Shown piece by piece: positions 33,491-42,647 of a DNA stretch of 64,000 nt (position 1 is its first letter; every line of letters starts with the position of its first letter). The position numbers were made by a program, and so were the translations under genes. Source of the stretch: Flavobacterium profundi (GTDB lineage Bacteria > Bacteroidota > Bacteroidia > Flavobacteriales > Flavobacteriaceae). The stretch covers positions 496,001 through 560,000 of the forward strand of contig NZ_VDCZ01000001.1 of assembly GCF_006491645.1 (NCBI RefSeq), written 5' to 3'. The notes beneath the pieces were generated by a model. That model had not been told where the DNA came from, searched no databases, and was given only the letters and a program-made list of their open reading frames with translations.

Positions 33491-34552
33491 CTATGCTACT
33501 GTAATTTTATCATTTAAATATACACTTTGGACAGATTGCAATACTTTTACTCCTTCATTGAATGGCTTTTGAAACGCTTTTCTACCTAATATCAGACCTG
33601 AACCACCGGCACGCTTATTTATTACTGCAGTTGTAATAGCTTCAATCAAATCAGAATCACCATTAGAACCGCCACCAGAATTAATTAATCCTATTTTGCC
33701 CATATAGCAATTAGCGACTTGTAATCTGCAAAGGTCTATAGGATGATCTGTAGTGAGTGTTTTGTACATTTCATCATCATATTTACCAAAACCGATATTT
33801 TTAAATCCAAAATTATTTGTTGGGAGTTTCTGTTTGATGATATCTGCTTGTATTGTAACACCTAAATGATTGGCTTGCCCAGTTAAATCAGCTGATGCAT
33901 GATAATCTTCTTTATCTGTTTTAAAAGCATCATTTCGAAGGTAACACCATAAGATAGTTGCCATTCCTAAATTATGTGCTTCTTCAAAAGCTTCGGCTAT
34001 TTCGTTGAGTTGTCTGTTGCTCTCTTCTGAACCAAAATAGATGGTTGCACCAACTGCAACTGCACCCATATCCCAAGCTGATTTTACCTTTCCAAATAGT
34101 GTTTGGTCATATTTATTAGGGTAAGTCAATAATTCATTATGATTAATTTTTACAATGAAAGGAATTTTGTGTGCATATTTTCTAGCATTAAGACCTAGTA
34201 CACCAAAAGTTGATGCTACACCATTACAACCCGCTTCTATAGCCAATTTTATAATATTTTCTGGATCAAAATAATCTGGATTTTTATAGAAAGAAAAGGC
34301 AGCACTATGCTCAATACCTTGATCCACTGGAAGAATACTTAAATAACCTGTTTTACCTAAATTTCCATGATTGTATAATTGCGAAAGACTGCGAAGTACT
34401 TGAGGATTTCTATTACTTTGAATAAATATTTTATCAAGACTTGTTTTAGATGGTGTTTGTAATTCATCCTTGGTTATCTTTTTACAAACATGGTCTAAAT
34501 AAAATGACGCTTTTTTCCCTAGAATTCCTGTTATATTCTCATTTGTTTTCAT
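33491..34552 (-). CDS. fbaB: Class I (DhnA-type) fructose-bisphosphate aldolase
   Basis: The 353-residue enzyme cleaves fructose 1,6-bisphosphate by a Schiff-base lysine. It matches the DhnA/FbaB group: '[18 protein letters not shown]', '[30 protein letters not shown]' (split), '[12 protein letters not shown]', '[11 protein letters not shown]' and '[16 protein letters not shown]'. It lies 11 bases after the GAPDH gene and 28 before the hydrolase gene. Confidence 0.9.
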   Translation of the reverse strand: MKTNENITGILGKKASFYLDHVCKKITKDELQTPSKTSLDKIFIQSNRNPQVLRSLSQLYNHGNLGKTGYLSILPVDQGIEHSAAFSFYKNPDYFDPENIIKLAIEAGCNGVASTFGVLGLNARKYAHKIPFIVKINHNELLTYPNKYDQTLFGKVKSAWDMGAVAVGATIYFGSEESNRQLNEIAEAFEEAHNLGMATILWCYLRNDAFKTDKEDYHASADLTGQANHLGVTIQADIIKQKLPTNNFGFKNIGFGKYDDEMYKTLTTDHPIDLCRLQVANCYMGKIGLINSGGGSNGDSDLIEAITTAVINKRAGGSGLILGRKAFQKPFNEGVKVLQSVQSVYLNDKITVA

Positions 34553-34563
34553 CTCAATAGCAT

Positions 34564-35577
34564 TTAATTTATTCCTAAACTTATATTGGTTTTCGTAATG
34601 GATTTTAATGCATCCGTTTCAATTCCTGTGAGTGCACGAATGGCATCGATAGTTTCAGGAATAACAATAGCTTGGTTATCTACTACATAGGCATAGAAAA
34701 GTTCATCGCCCACTATTTTTAGCATATCTTCCCAAAGAGCCACTTCGTACATATCACCCCATGGTCTTCCCATATCCAAGAACATTTCCTTAATGGTGTT
34801 GTTAGAAACCAAACCTTGATCGTAGCGAATTAGTTTAATACGACTGGATGTCTTAAAAGCTTTTAGCACTTCTTCTTTAGTAGTATTTTTTTTCAATTTT
34901 ACATTCCAATAATGCATGTGACTTAACGTTTCGGGTACTTTTACAGCAGAAGTAATCACATCTAAATCTGGGTCTACACTTTTTGCATCAGGACCTTGAT
35001 GACTTGGAATTTCTCTTTCGGGTACCATAGTATTCATTATACCTCCTAAATGACTTTCCCAAGGGTCAGTCGCTCTTCTCAACAATGTTCCTCTCGCATA
35101 CTCTAATAAGCCAGCTTTTTTTAAAGTTGTTAATGTTCTTAAAATGGAAGTAGTATTGCAGGAAACAACTCTAGTTGCCTCTAAATTTAATGCTGATTGG
35201 TAATTATTTTCGGCACTAAATGAATGATTAGTAGTTTCATGTTTTTCACCACCTTGTAAAATGAATTTTATATTTTGTGTTTTGTAAATTATCACATTTT
35301 GTTCTGCAATTTTTTTTGGTGTACAATCTACAACGAGATCTGATTTTTCTATAAGCAACTGCATATTACCTTTTACAGTAATTCCTTCAGCTTTCATATT
35401 ATCTGCTGCTTCTGGAGTTGCCGCATAAATATCATACTCCTTTCTTACGGCATTTTGAATGCGCCAATCGCTTATGATATCACAAACTCCTGAAAGCTTC
35501 ATGTCGTCTTGTTTACTTATAGCATCAGCCACTCTTTTTCCAATTACTCCGTATCCTATAACTGCAATATTTTTCAT
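34564..35577 (-). CDS. Type II (archaeal-type) glyceraldehyde-3-phosphate dehydrogenase
   Basis: The 337-residue enzyme has NAD(P)-binding '[16 protein letters not shown]', 'VVDCTPKK', and the catalytic Cys140 in '[14 protein letters not shown]', followed by '[13 protein letters not shown]' and '[24 protein letters not shown]' (split). These are the motifs of the archaeal/type II phosphorylating GAPDH, not the bacterial GapA, which would have 'SCTTN' (ASCTTNC). It presumably supplements the host's own GapA. It lies 11 bases before the aldolase gene, in pathway order. Confidence 0.92.
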   Translation of the reverse strand: MKNIAVIGYGVIGKRVADAISKQDDMKLSGVCDIISDWRIQNAVRKEYDIYAATPEAADNMKAEGITVKGNMQLLIEKSDLVVDCTPKKIAEQNVIIYKTQNIKFILQGGEKHETTNHSFSAENNYQSALNLEATRVVSCNTTSILRTLTTLKKAGLLEYARGTLLRRATDPWESHLGGIMNTMVPEREIPSHQGPDAKSVDPDLDVITSAVKVPETLSHMHYWNVKLKKNTTKEEVLKAFKTSSRIKLIRYDQGLVSNNTIKEMFLDMGRPWGDMYEVALWEDMLKIVGDELFYAYVVDNQAIVIPETIDAIRALTGIETDALKSITKTNISLGIN

Positions 35578-35598
35578 GTAATTTTATTTTTAAATTAA

Positions 35599-36942
35599 TT
35601 ATGTTTTATTATTAGTTTCCATTCCCATTTGCATGTCGCCATCATCATCTGTATGTGAAATCATAAAAATACGTTCTGAAACAATCATTAGAATAATTCC
35701 AATTGCTGCTACTATAAGCACTAAAGGATCGTTAATGTATTTTACGAAAAGAAATGCTGAAAGTACTGCTGCGTCCATAATAATTGCCATAATTGGTATT
35801 ATAGGAAAGAAATCCACTTCCTTTTTAAGGTGACGGAAAAGTCCCCAATGTATTGCAATGTCCATAATTAGGTAAAAAATAACTCCAATGGATGCAATTC
35901 TCGTTAAATCGAACAAAATTGTTAGTAAAATTGCAAGAGAAACTGTAAATATGAGTGCAGGATTTTTAAAATTTCCAAGTCTTTTTAAGGAAGGAACTTG
36001 TTTCATATTGCTCAACATACCCAATAACCGAGAGGAAGAAAACACACTTGCAATGACACCTGAAAAGGTTGCAATAATTGCAATAGCAACGGTAATCCAA
36101 GTACCCCATTTCCCAAAAACAGGTTCTGCAGCTGCTGCTAAAGCATAATCTTTTGCCATAATTATTTCAGGTATACTTAATCCTCCTGCAACAGCAAGTG
36201 CTAAAGCGACATAAATAATAGTACAGATAAAAATAGATGCTATTATAGATCGTCCTAGGTTTTTGTGTGGGTTAGCAATATCACCACCTTGATTTGTAAT
36301 AGTAGTGAACCCTTTGTAAGCAAGAATTGCTAATGCTAATGAAGCAATAAAACCAATTCCTATTGGCAATTTTTCGGTGTTTTTTGGGATGTAATTTCCA
36401 GTAATATCTGGAAAACCTGAAACTATTAAACCTGCAATTGCAAGTAATGCGATACCGAGTACCTTTATAATTGCTGTAAAAGTAGCTGTTGTTCCAATCA
36501 CTTTGTTTCCTAAAACATTGACGATAAATACTACAACCAAAAGAAACACACCGAGAATAGAAGCGTAATCTGCAAAACGTTCTGGAAATAACCGAAGTGT
36601 GTAGGACCCAAAAGTACCAGCTACCAAACTCTGTGAAACGACCATCGAAACGTACATTAATAATGAAAAGACACCAGTTGTAGTTCCAGGACCATACGAT
36701 TTATTTAAAAACTTGACAACACCACCAGAGGAAGGAAAAGCGTTTGAGAACTTAACATAGGAATAAGAACTAAAACCTACAACAACAGCACCTGCAATAA
36801 AAGCAATTGGGAATAAATCCCCTACCAATTCTGCAATCTGTCCCATAAGGACAAATATGCCTGCTCCAATCATTGCTCCTGTACCAAGAGATATTGAACC
36901 TATTAGCGAAAGCTTATTGTTTTTATCAGTAGTATTTTTCAA
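35599..36942 (-). CDS. APC-family amino-acid/polyamine permease
   Basis: The 447-residue inner-membrane protein has ~12-13 helices. It begins 'LSLIGSISLGTGAMIGAGIFVLMG', with the GxG(A)xIGxGIF motif of APC transporters in helix 1, and 'FSSYSYVKFSNAFPSSGGVVKFL' (split) in helix 3. Substrate cannot be told. It starts the tight run of genes down to 23328 (21-base gap to GAPDH). 'DDDGDMQMGMETNN' forms a Met/Asp-rich tail. Confidence 0.88.
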   Translation of the reverse strand: MKNTTDKNNKLSLIGSISLGTGAMIGAGIFVLMGQIAELVGDLFPIAFIAGAVVVGFSSYSYVKFSNAFPSSGGVVKFLNKSYGPGTTTGVFSLLMYVSMVVSQSLVAGTFGSYTLRLFPERFADYASILGVFLLVVVFIVNVLGNKVIGTTATFTAIIKVLGIALLAIAGLIVSGFPDITGNYIPKNTEKLPIGIGFIASLALAILAYKGFTTITNQGGDIANPHKNLGRSIIASIFICTIIYVALALAVAGGLSIPEIIMAKDYALAAAAEPVFGKWGTWITVAIAIIATFSGVIASVFSSSRLLGMLSNMKQVPSLKRLGNFKNPALIFTVSLAILLTILFDLTRIASIGVIFYLIMDIAIHWGLFRHLKKEVDFFPIIPIMAIIMDAAVLSAFLFVKYINDPLVLIVAAIGIILMIVSERIFMISHTDDDGDMQMGMETNNKT

Positions 36943-36979
36943 TTTGATTTTATTTTTTCTTGTTATAAGTGGATTATAT

Positions 36980-38134
36980 TTATCTTAAATAATTATGTTC
37001 TAAATTCAGCAAGTCTTCTCTATCACCAAACTGCTTATTGAATATTTTATTAAATGAATATACTAATGCCAATTGAATTCGATGCTCATTCTTACCAAAT
37101 AAACCTTCAGTAAAACCCCTATTTTCAGTATAACGATATTGTAACCCAATATCAAAATTTTCTCCAATACGATAAAAACTATTTGCTATAAATATTAATT
37201 GACTCGAATCTACTTCTAAATTGGGTAAAGATTTGTATCCACCACCAATAGATATTTGATAATTAGGTCTTTCTAACTTTTGTTTTAAATAACGAAACGT
37301 ACCAAAGAAGGTTGATGATTCTGTTCTTGTATAATCAAAATAGTCGTTCAATGCACGCACTTCATTCCATCCAAAATTTTGAATGGCTTGAAATCTAAAG
37401 TCGATAAAATTTATTGGATCTGGTTTTAAGTTCAATGTTGTACTAAACAGAAGATTTTTAACAGAAGCATCAAAATCGCTTGAGTAACCAATTCTGTCAG
37501 TAAAGTAGTTGTTATAACTTAAACCTATTTCTTGAATTACATCTCTATTCCACCTTTGACTTGATGGAACTTTATACATAAGTGATAATCCTATTGAATT
37601 TAATCTAAAATCATCTGGTTTCAAACTATTATAAAAATTTTCACCATGCATAGAAATAAAAAAACGTTGTTTAAATATATGTGCATATTCTAATACATTA
37701 GCATACTGATCCCATTCTGTATTTACGCCATCCGAAAATGGATTTAAAGCATAGGTAAATTGTTGTGCATCATCATCTCGAAGTGTAGGAAATTGATTTA
37801 AGTTTGTTTTAGCGAGAGTTCTACCAAGTTTTACTATGTTTTTTTGATCTTCTAAACGAATAAAAATATTATTGTAAAACACTTCTCCGAGTTTAGAGTT
37901 TGCATCTGGGAATTGAAGCCCTAAAACAAATTGTGCTCTCCAATTATTATAAAGTTTTTGACGTAAGCCCATTAATAACTGGGTGTCCGAAAAATCTGAT
38001 ACAGCACTTGGTTCATCTGAATTGATGTTTAAATTTCCCGAAAAAACACCTTTAGTTCCAATTTCAAATTCTGGTGTAATTTGAGCATTTGCTAGCCCAG
38101 AAAATAAGATTACGATATATATGATTTTTTTCAT
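36980..38134 (-). CDS. Outer-membrane beta-barrel protein
   Basis: The 384-residue protein has a signal peptide ('IIYIVILFSGLANAQ') and alternating beta-strand sequence throughout, ending in a charged C-terminal strand set ('HRIQLALVYSFNKIF'). Strands such as 'FFISMHGENFYNSL', 'IGLSYNNYFTDRIGY' and 'FDIGLQYRYTENRGF' suggest a porin-like barrel. No family name is recognised. It lies 18 bases after the multicopper oxidase gene and may serve export or uptake in the copper set. Confidence 0.65.
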   Translation of the reverse strand: MKKIIYIVILFSGLANAQITPEFEIGTKGVFSGNLNINSDEPSAVSDFSDTQLLMGLRQKLYNNWRAQFVLGLQFPDANSKLGEVFYNNIFIRLEDQKNIVKLGRTLAKTNLNQFPTLRDDDAQQFTYALNPFSDGVNTEWDQYANVLEYAHIFKQRFFISMHGENFYNSLKPDDFRLNSIGLSLMYKVPSSQRWNRDVIQEIGLSYNNYFTDRIGYSSDFDASVKNLLFSTTLNLKPDPINFIDFRFQAIQNFGWNEVRALNDYFDYTRTESSTFFGTFRYLKQKLERPNYQISIGGGYKSLPNLEVDSSQLIFIANSFYRIGENFDIGLQYRYTENRGFTEGLFGKNEHRIQLALVYSFNKIFNKQFGDREDLLNLEHNYLR

Positions 38135-38152
38135 TTTAATCTATTTAATTAA

Positions 38153-39421
38153 TTATTCGTCAAGAGCAATTTTTGGTAGTTTATCTTCACCAAACATCAT
38201 TTTGTTCATGTTTCCCATAGCATCCATTCCTTTCATATTTCCCATGCCAGCATTTGAATTGTAAATAGGGTTTCCAGAATGTTTTGAAATAATTAATTCA
38301 TCAGCTGGTAAATCTTCATATACCAAAGCCAGTAAGTTTCCACCAGGATATAATCCGTTGTTAGTTACTTTACGTGTATCATGATCATGAAATGTCCAAA
38401 TACCTCTATTTTTACCTTCTACAATAATATCAAAAGTTTTTCCCGGTGTAAGAGGTACCGTATTTCGCTTCCAAGGATTGTCAATAGGCACTCCATCATC
38501 AGCCACCATCCAAAAATCGTGACCGTGTAAATGTAGATGATGTGTTTCTGCACCTGCATTTATAAGCCTAATACGTATATTTTCTCCAGACTTAATAAAT
38601 ACATACGGAGTAGACGGGTAAGACTTGCCGTTTACAGTAAACCAATTTGCTTGAGGTAACTCAGAATTTGATCTTCTGTTTGTAACATATGGTGGTTGAT
38701 ATCCGTTATCGATACTTTCTAATAACTGCTCTTTAGAGTCAAAAACTGAAAACTGTTCGGGATCAAATCTTCCTTCTTTCATTAAATAACTACGTTGTTT
38801 CATACGTTCTAGCATCCCGTTCATTTCACTTCTAATATAGTTTGTGTCATGTGAAGAATAGACTAATGTATATTCACGTTCATAAGGGAATCGTTGCTTT
38901 ATAGAATCATTTGGTTTTTCAATAATTAAACTTCCGAACATTCCTGCTTGCATATGCATTAAAGTTCCCCAATGGCAATGGTAGAAATGTGTTCCTTCAG
39001 GTTCTGCAATAAATTCGTAAATGAATTCATTTTTTGGCATTACTGGGAGTTGTGTTACAAAGGGTACTCCATCCATTCGCCAAGGAACATAAACTCCATG
39101 CCAATGTATGGTATGATTTAAATCTGTTTTATTAACAAATTTCACTCTTACTTTATCACCTGCATTTACTCTAATTTCTGGACCAGGAATCATATCATTA
39201 AAAGCTAATGTATGGTATTTAAACCCTGGTGCAGGTTCGTGTATATGTATATCAATATACAGTTCAAATTCTTTCCATTCTCCATCCATCTTGTAAGATA
39301 AAGGTTGAACTAGTTTTTGTTTATTAATTATTTTTGCTTCAGAAGCTAATAAATTGCCAGGGAAAAACAACATACCTGCAGTTGAGACAGCACCAGTTGC
39401 TATAAAATTTCTTCTGTCCAT
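38153..39421 (-). CDS. Multicopper oxidase with T1-like copper site in domain 1
   Basis: The 422-residue exported protein begins 'MDRRNFIATGAVSTAGMLFFP', a Tat-like leader. Copper motifs: 'HTIHWHGV' (His103-108), 'GTHFYHCHWGTLMHMQAGM' (His148, Cys149, His150, His156, Met161), 'HHLHLHGHDF' and 'WTFHDHDTRKV'. In most three-domain laccase-like oxidases the Cys of HCH is in the last domain; here the last domain reads HDHD and the Cys is in the first. It would oxidise Cu(I) or another substrate in the periplasm. C-terminus is Met/Gly-rich ('GMGNMKGMDAMGNM'). It is followed by the barrel gene and preceded by small membrane genes. Confidence 0.88.
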   Translation of the reverse strand: MDRRNFIATGAVSTAGMLFFPGNLLASEAKIINKQKLVQPLSYKMDGEWKEFELYIDIHIHEPAPGFKYHTLAFNDMIPGPEIRVNAGDKVRVKFVNKTDLNHTIHWHGVYVPWRMDGVPFVTQLPVMPKNEFIYEFIAEPEGTHFYHCHWGTLMHMQAGMFGSLIIEKPNDSIKQRFPYEREYTLVYSSHDTNYIRSEMNGMLERMKQRSYLMKEGRFDPEQFSVFDSKEQLLESIDNGYQPPYVTNRRSNSELPQANWFTVNGKSYPSTPYVFIKSGENIRIRLINAGAETHHLHLHGHDFWMVADDGVPIDNPWKRNTVPLTPGKTFDIIVEGKNRGIWTFHDHDTRKVTNNGLYPGGNLLALVYEDLPADELIISKHSGNPIYNSNAGMGNMKGMDAMGNMNKMMFGEDKLPKIALDE

Positions 39422-39428
39422 AATCTTT

Positions 39429-39704
39429 CTATTTGTTTTTTATTTGAACATTATAAAATACTCCAATACAAGCGCCTATTAACCACCATAAAATAAATGT
39501 TTGTACAATTCCAAGTAATGCTTCAGTAAGTGAAACATCCATTCTTATAATAGTTGTAGTATCTAAACCGTGTAACAAGCTGTTAAAAAAAGTAATAGTT
39601 CCTTCTTTTCCTGCAGTTGCCATTACAATCATACAGCCGAGATAAAGAAAGGCAGCTGTTAGACCGAATGCAAAACCAAGTTTTTTTACGTTTAATTGAT
39701 ACAT
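39429..39704 (-). CDS. Small membrane protein (DUF5676-like)
   Basis: The 91-residue protein has two hydrophobic helices: 'LGFAFGLTAAFLYLGCMIVMATAG' (split, ~9-31) and 'IVQTFILWWLIGACIGVFYNV' (~66-86), with a short 'FFNSLLHGLDTTTI' linker. This is the layout of DUF5676 proteins found beside copper oxidases in Bacteroidetes. Function unknown. It lies 7 bases before the oxidase gene. Confidence 0.7.
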   Translation of the reverse strand: MYQLNVKKLGFAFGLTAAFLYLGCMIVMATAGKEGTITFFNSLLHGLDTTTIIRMDVSLTEALLGIVQTFILWWLIGACIGVFYNVQIKNK

Positions 39705-39721
39705 AGTATTGGGATTTTAAG

Positions 39722-39940
39722 TTATTTGCTCGCGTTTAAAATCTTTTTCGATTCTTCAAATTCTTCCTTTGTAATTTCTCCTTTAGCAAAGCGTTTTTTT
39801 AAAATATCGAGTGGGGAATCTTTTTTTGCTCTTTGCCCAGGAATACTCCATGGTGTTGCAAAAATCCATATGATTAATACCATCCATATAATCCACCATA
39901 TAAGGTGCATTCCTCCATAATGTGCTTCGTTTAAATGCAT
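39722..39940 (-). CDS. SHOCT-domain membrane protein
   Basis: The 72-residue protein has one helix ('LIWWIIWMVLIIWIFATPW') and a C-terminal SHOCT motif 'SPLDILKKRFAKGEITKEEFEESKKIL' (split; 'L..R.a.GEI..eEfe..k..L'). SHOCT segments mediate oligomerisation or protein contacts. It belongs to the run of small copper-locus membrane genes. Confidence 0.8.
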   Translation of the reverse strand: MHLNEAHYGGMHLIWWIIWMVLIIWIFATPWSIPGQRAKKDSPLDILKKRFAKGEITKEEFEESKKILNASK

Positions 39941-39951
39941 AATAATTGTTT

Positions 39952-40176
39952 TTAAGTTGTTTCTTTAAATTCAGTAATGGTATATCCTTTTAGCGTATTG
40001 AGTTGCTCTTGTAATTCATCAACCGTAAGACTTTCACTCATTGTTATGATAGCAGCTCCTTTAGGTTCTAAGAAAATTTGGGCTCTCTCAATATTAGGAT
40101 GTACTTCCAAAGTTTTCTTAACACTTGCTATGCATCCACCACAGCTAATTCCGTTTATTTGATACTTCTTTTTCAT
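39952..40176 (-). CDS. HMA-domain copper chaperone (CopZ-like)
   Basis: This 74-residue soluble protein is a single heavy-metal-associated domain: 'YQINGISCGGCIASVKKTL' with the CxxC pair in 'SCGGC' (canonical form GMxCxxC; here Ile for Met), then 'AQIFLEPKGAAIITM' and 'LKGYTITEF'. It probably carries Cu(I) in the cytoplasm to the pumps. Confidence 0.85.
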   Translation of the reverse strand: MKKKYQINGISCGGCIASVKKTLEVHPNIERAQIFLEPKGAAIITMSESLTVDELQEQLNTLKGYTITEFKETT

Positions 40177-40186
40177 TTCTTAGATA

Positions 40187-40432
40187 TTAATGGTTATGAT
40201 GCCCTTTGTGCTCCTCTTTATTACTTTGAGTATTATCTTGTTTTTATTCCCCGTGATTATGATTACCATGTCGATGCGACCCATGAGGCATAAACAGGTG
40301 ACAGGCAAACATAAAAATGATGAAAAGGAAAAGTGAGGAACTACTTCCTATGCCAAGAGTAGGTGCTAAAAAGATGAATAGTAATGGTAGGACACAGCCT
40401 AAAACCATCCAAATCCAGTGATTATTTTTCAT
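40187..40432 (-). CDS. DUF2933-like membrane protein, His-rich tail cut by a stop
   Basis: The open frame starts at 40432 and stops at 40244-40246, giving 62 residues: 'WIWMVLGCVLPLLFIFLAP' helix, second helix 'SSLFLFIIFMFACHLFMPHG' and a His tail 'HRHGNHNHGE'. Directly after the TAA the same frame continues for 18 codons with another His/Lys-rich stretch ('KEEHKGHHNH') to a stop at 40187. Homologues have longer His tails of this kind, so the stop probably truncates the gene slightly; the protein may still work. It is the first gene of the downstream copper cluster. The coordinates given include the tail after the stop. Confidence 0.6.
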
Positions 40433-40505
40433 AGTGTGCTGGTTTATAATACTCCTAAAGGTATTTACTCCTATCTTAAATCAGCTACACAATTTTCGTT
40501 AAAAT

Positions 40506-41075
40506 CTATAAAATTTCATCGTAATGATTTCGTTTTGAATCGTCATAATTTTTATATTCTGTCATACTCATTCCAACAATTTCTTTAAATTGTCTTGATA
40601 AATGGTTGACATTATTATAATCCAATAAATATCCTATTTCAGAAAAAGTATGTTGTTTCAATTGAATTAACTCTTTGACTTTTTCAATTTTTAATCGAAT
40701 GAAGTATTTTTCAATTGTAATTTTTTCTGAATGTGAAAATAGTTTACTTAATGATTTATATTCATGATTGAGTTCTGCACTCAAAACTTGTGATAAATTC
40801 ACTTTGATATCCAATGGTAATTCTTCCAATTTATTAAATAGAAAATGTTTGATTTTTTCGACAAGAATTTCTTCTGAACTATGAATTATTTCAAAATTAT
40901 TGGAATGCAATACTTTTTCAATTTGAAAGATAATATCATCATGATTACTATTTGAATCATCAATAACTAATTCTCCAAGTTCAATAGATGTGACTTTTAT
41001 TTCTAGTTCTTCAAGCTCTTGTTTTATCACTTTTAAGCAACGACTACAGACCATGTTTTTGATATATAATTTCAT
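40506..41075 (-). CDS. AraC-type regulator with N-terminal metal-binding CxxC
   Basis: The 189-residue protein has an N-terminal half that opens 'MKLYIKNMVCSRCLKVI' (Cys10, Cys13), like an HMA metal-binding strand, and ends with an AraC helix-turn-helix: 'KVKELIQLKQHTFSEIGYLLDYNNVNHLSRQFKEIVGMSMTEYKN' (split, ~135-175). It would sense Cu(I)/Ag(I) or a similar metal directly and control the surrounding copper genes. It is 12 bases from the HhH/nuclease-like gene, so they share a transcript. Confidence 0.8.
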   Translation of the reverse strand: MKLYIKNMVCSRCLKVIKQELEELEIKVTSIELGELVIDDSNSNHDDIIFQIEKVLHSNNFEIIHSSEEILVEKIKHFLFNKLEELPLDIKVNLSQVLSAELNHEYKSLSKLFSHSEKITIEKYFIRLKIEKVKELIQLKQHTFSEIGYLLDYNNVNHLSRQFKEIVGMSMTEYKNYDDSKRNHYDEIL

Positions 41076-41087
41076 GATTTTTTATTT

Positions 41088-42332
41088 TTAAATTGATTTT
41101 GCAATTTTATCCATTATGGAAAGATCAGTACCAAACTTGCAAATGGCATCGCAATTTTCTCTTAATTCTGAAAACAAAATATATTTGATGAGCATTTTAG
41201 AATTTTTGATTACAGGGCGATTTAATTGCTGTATGACATCTTTTTCGCGACTGTTTGGGATAATTATATAAAATACTTCATTACCATTTGAGATACTGAA
41301 ATATAAATCAGACAATCTTAAAATCCCTGAATAGATACTCGTACTTTTTTCTACTTCAAATGCTCCAACAATGGTATTTGTTCCTTTTTTAAACCAAAGC
41401 ACATCAATTAGTTTAATCGTATTTTGTGTTTCTTTATCGCAAGGAAGTTCTGGGAATTTAGAAAGTGAAATAAATGAAAAACTTTGTCCGCCAAATGATT
41501 TGCTTTTGTCATTACTAGCTGGAGTTACATCATACCCTAATGAAGCACCTATTTTTAGTAGGTGGTATTGCATTTCGTTATGTAAATTTTCTTCCTGTTT
41601 TTCTTCTTGAATTTCTTTTTGACGTTTTAAAATATTCTTTTCAAATTTTGTGCGTTCTACTTCACTCAAATATTCATCGTTACCAATAAGCATTTTCTGT
41701 GTACCAATTTCAAAACATAAGCCAGCAATTGCACCTAAATCATTAGATAAATCAGTTTTATGTTTATTATTTGTTTCAACTACTGTTTCCCTTATTTTTA
41801 GGTATTCTGACCAACTACCTAATTTTTTTTTGTCTTTGAATAAAAAGTTAAATCCATTGAGAATTGCTGTATTAAAAGGAGGAAACCATGTTGGATGTAA
41901 AAAGTATAAAATACTAGCAACAGCTGGGCCAAGTCCTTTTATTTTGAGTTCATCTAGCTTTACTATTTCTTTTACAACTTGTTCTTCTGATTTTGCATTA
42001 ATACAGTTTTCTAAAAATTGGCCAAAAGCGATTTTATTATTTTGGTTTTCATAAATATCTGGGATACGCAATTTTGGTTTCCAATAGAAGGGATGAGCTA
42101 CACCTACAAATATTTGTTTTTGCTCTGCAATGCAACTCAATACAAATTCTAAACTACTGCCTTTAAAATCGTTAGGAAATGTTTTGTTTTTAATATCTTC
42201 CACAACTTGAATAACACCACGACGTATTGTTCTAAAAGCTTTTAATCGTTGGTCATTATCTATAAACCAAGTATTGTATACACTTTCGGTATCGTTTTTA
42301 TATTGATTGATTATTTGGTTAAGGTTGTTCAT
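41088..42332 (-). CDS. HhH/nuclease-like protein of unknown function
   Basis: The 414-residue protein has a helix-hairpin-helix-like segment 'LKIKGLGPAVASILYFLHP' (~residues 148-166) followed by 'PFNTAILNGFNF', recalling the HhH-GPD arrangement but with Asn where the catalytic Asp would be. After a coiled-coil part ('KNILKRQKEIQEEKQEEN'), the C-terminus has 'KLIDVLWFKKGTNTIVGAFEVEKSTSIYSGILRLSDL' (split), a PD-(D/E)XK-like core with Asp and Glu-x-Glu. It may act on damaged or foreign DNA. It stands just upstream of the AraC-type regulator gene. No firm family name. Confidence 0.6.
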   Translation of the reverse strand: MNNLNQIINQYKNDTESVYNTWFIDNDQRLKAFRTIRRGVIQVVEDIKNKTFPNDFKGSSLEFVLSCIAEQKQIFVGVAHPFYWKPKLRIPDIYENQNNKIAFGQFLENCINAKSEEQVVKEIVKLDELKIKGLGPAVASILYFLHPTWFPPFNTAILNGFNFLFKDKKKLGSWSEYLKIRETVVETNNKHKTDLSNDLGAIAGLCFEIGTQKMLIGNDEYLSEVERTKFEKNILKRQKEIQEEKQEENLHNEMQYHLLKIGASLGYDVTPASNDKSKSFGGQSFSFISLSKFPELPCDKETQNTIKLIDVLWFKKGTNTIVGAFEVEKSTSIYSGILRLSDLYFSISNGNEVFYIIIPNSREKDVIQQLNRPVIKNSKMLIKYILFSELRENCDAICKFGTDLSIMDKIAKSI

Positions 42333-42647
42333 TGATGATGTTACTATTTGATAATTATTTATTTTGCTTTTAAAATTTATATTTCATCTGCCGTTTGACA
42401 AGGAAATGTTATTAATAGATTTATCATTCTTCACTTATACAAGCTATTAATATTAAAAGCCTTTTTTTTAATTTATTGTGCCTAACAAGGGAAGGAGATC
42501 AGACTAATTATCCATTTAACCCTTCCCAAACTAGGACTTTTCTAACACCATAAAAGGGATCTTTTATAAAAATGTGAATCAATAATGAAAACCTTATTGT
42601 CCTTTTAGGAATTAGATATCTCATTCCTTTACTCTAAAAGAAGTACT
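42333..42647. other. Intergenic region between copper sub-operons
   Basis: No ORF is seen. It contains an inverted repeat GGGAAGG / CCTTCCC (42489-42527, long loop) and scattered short palindromes, and probably holds the promoter for the HhH/nuclease-AraC transcript, but no clear -7/-33 pair was found on the minus strand. Confidence 0.4.
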
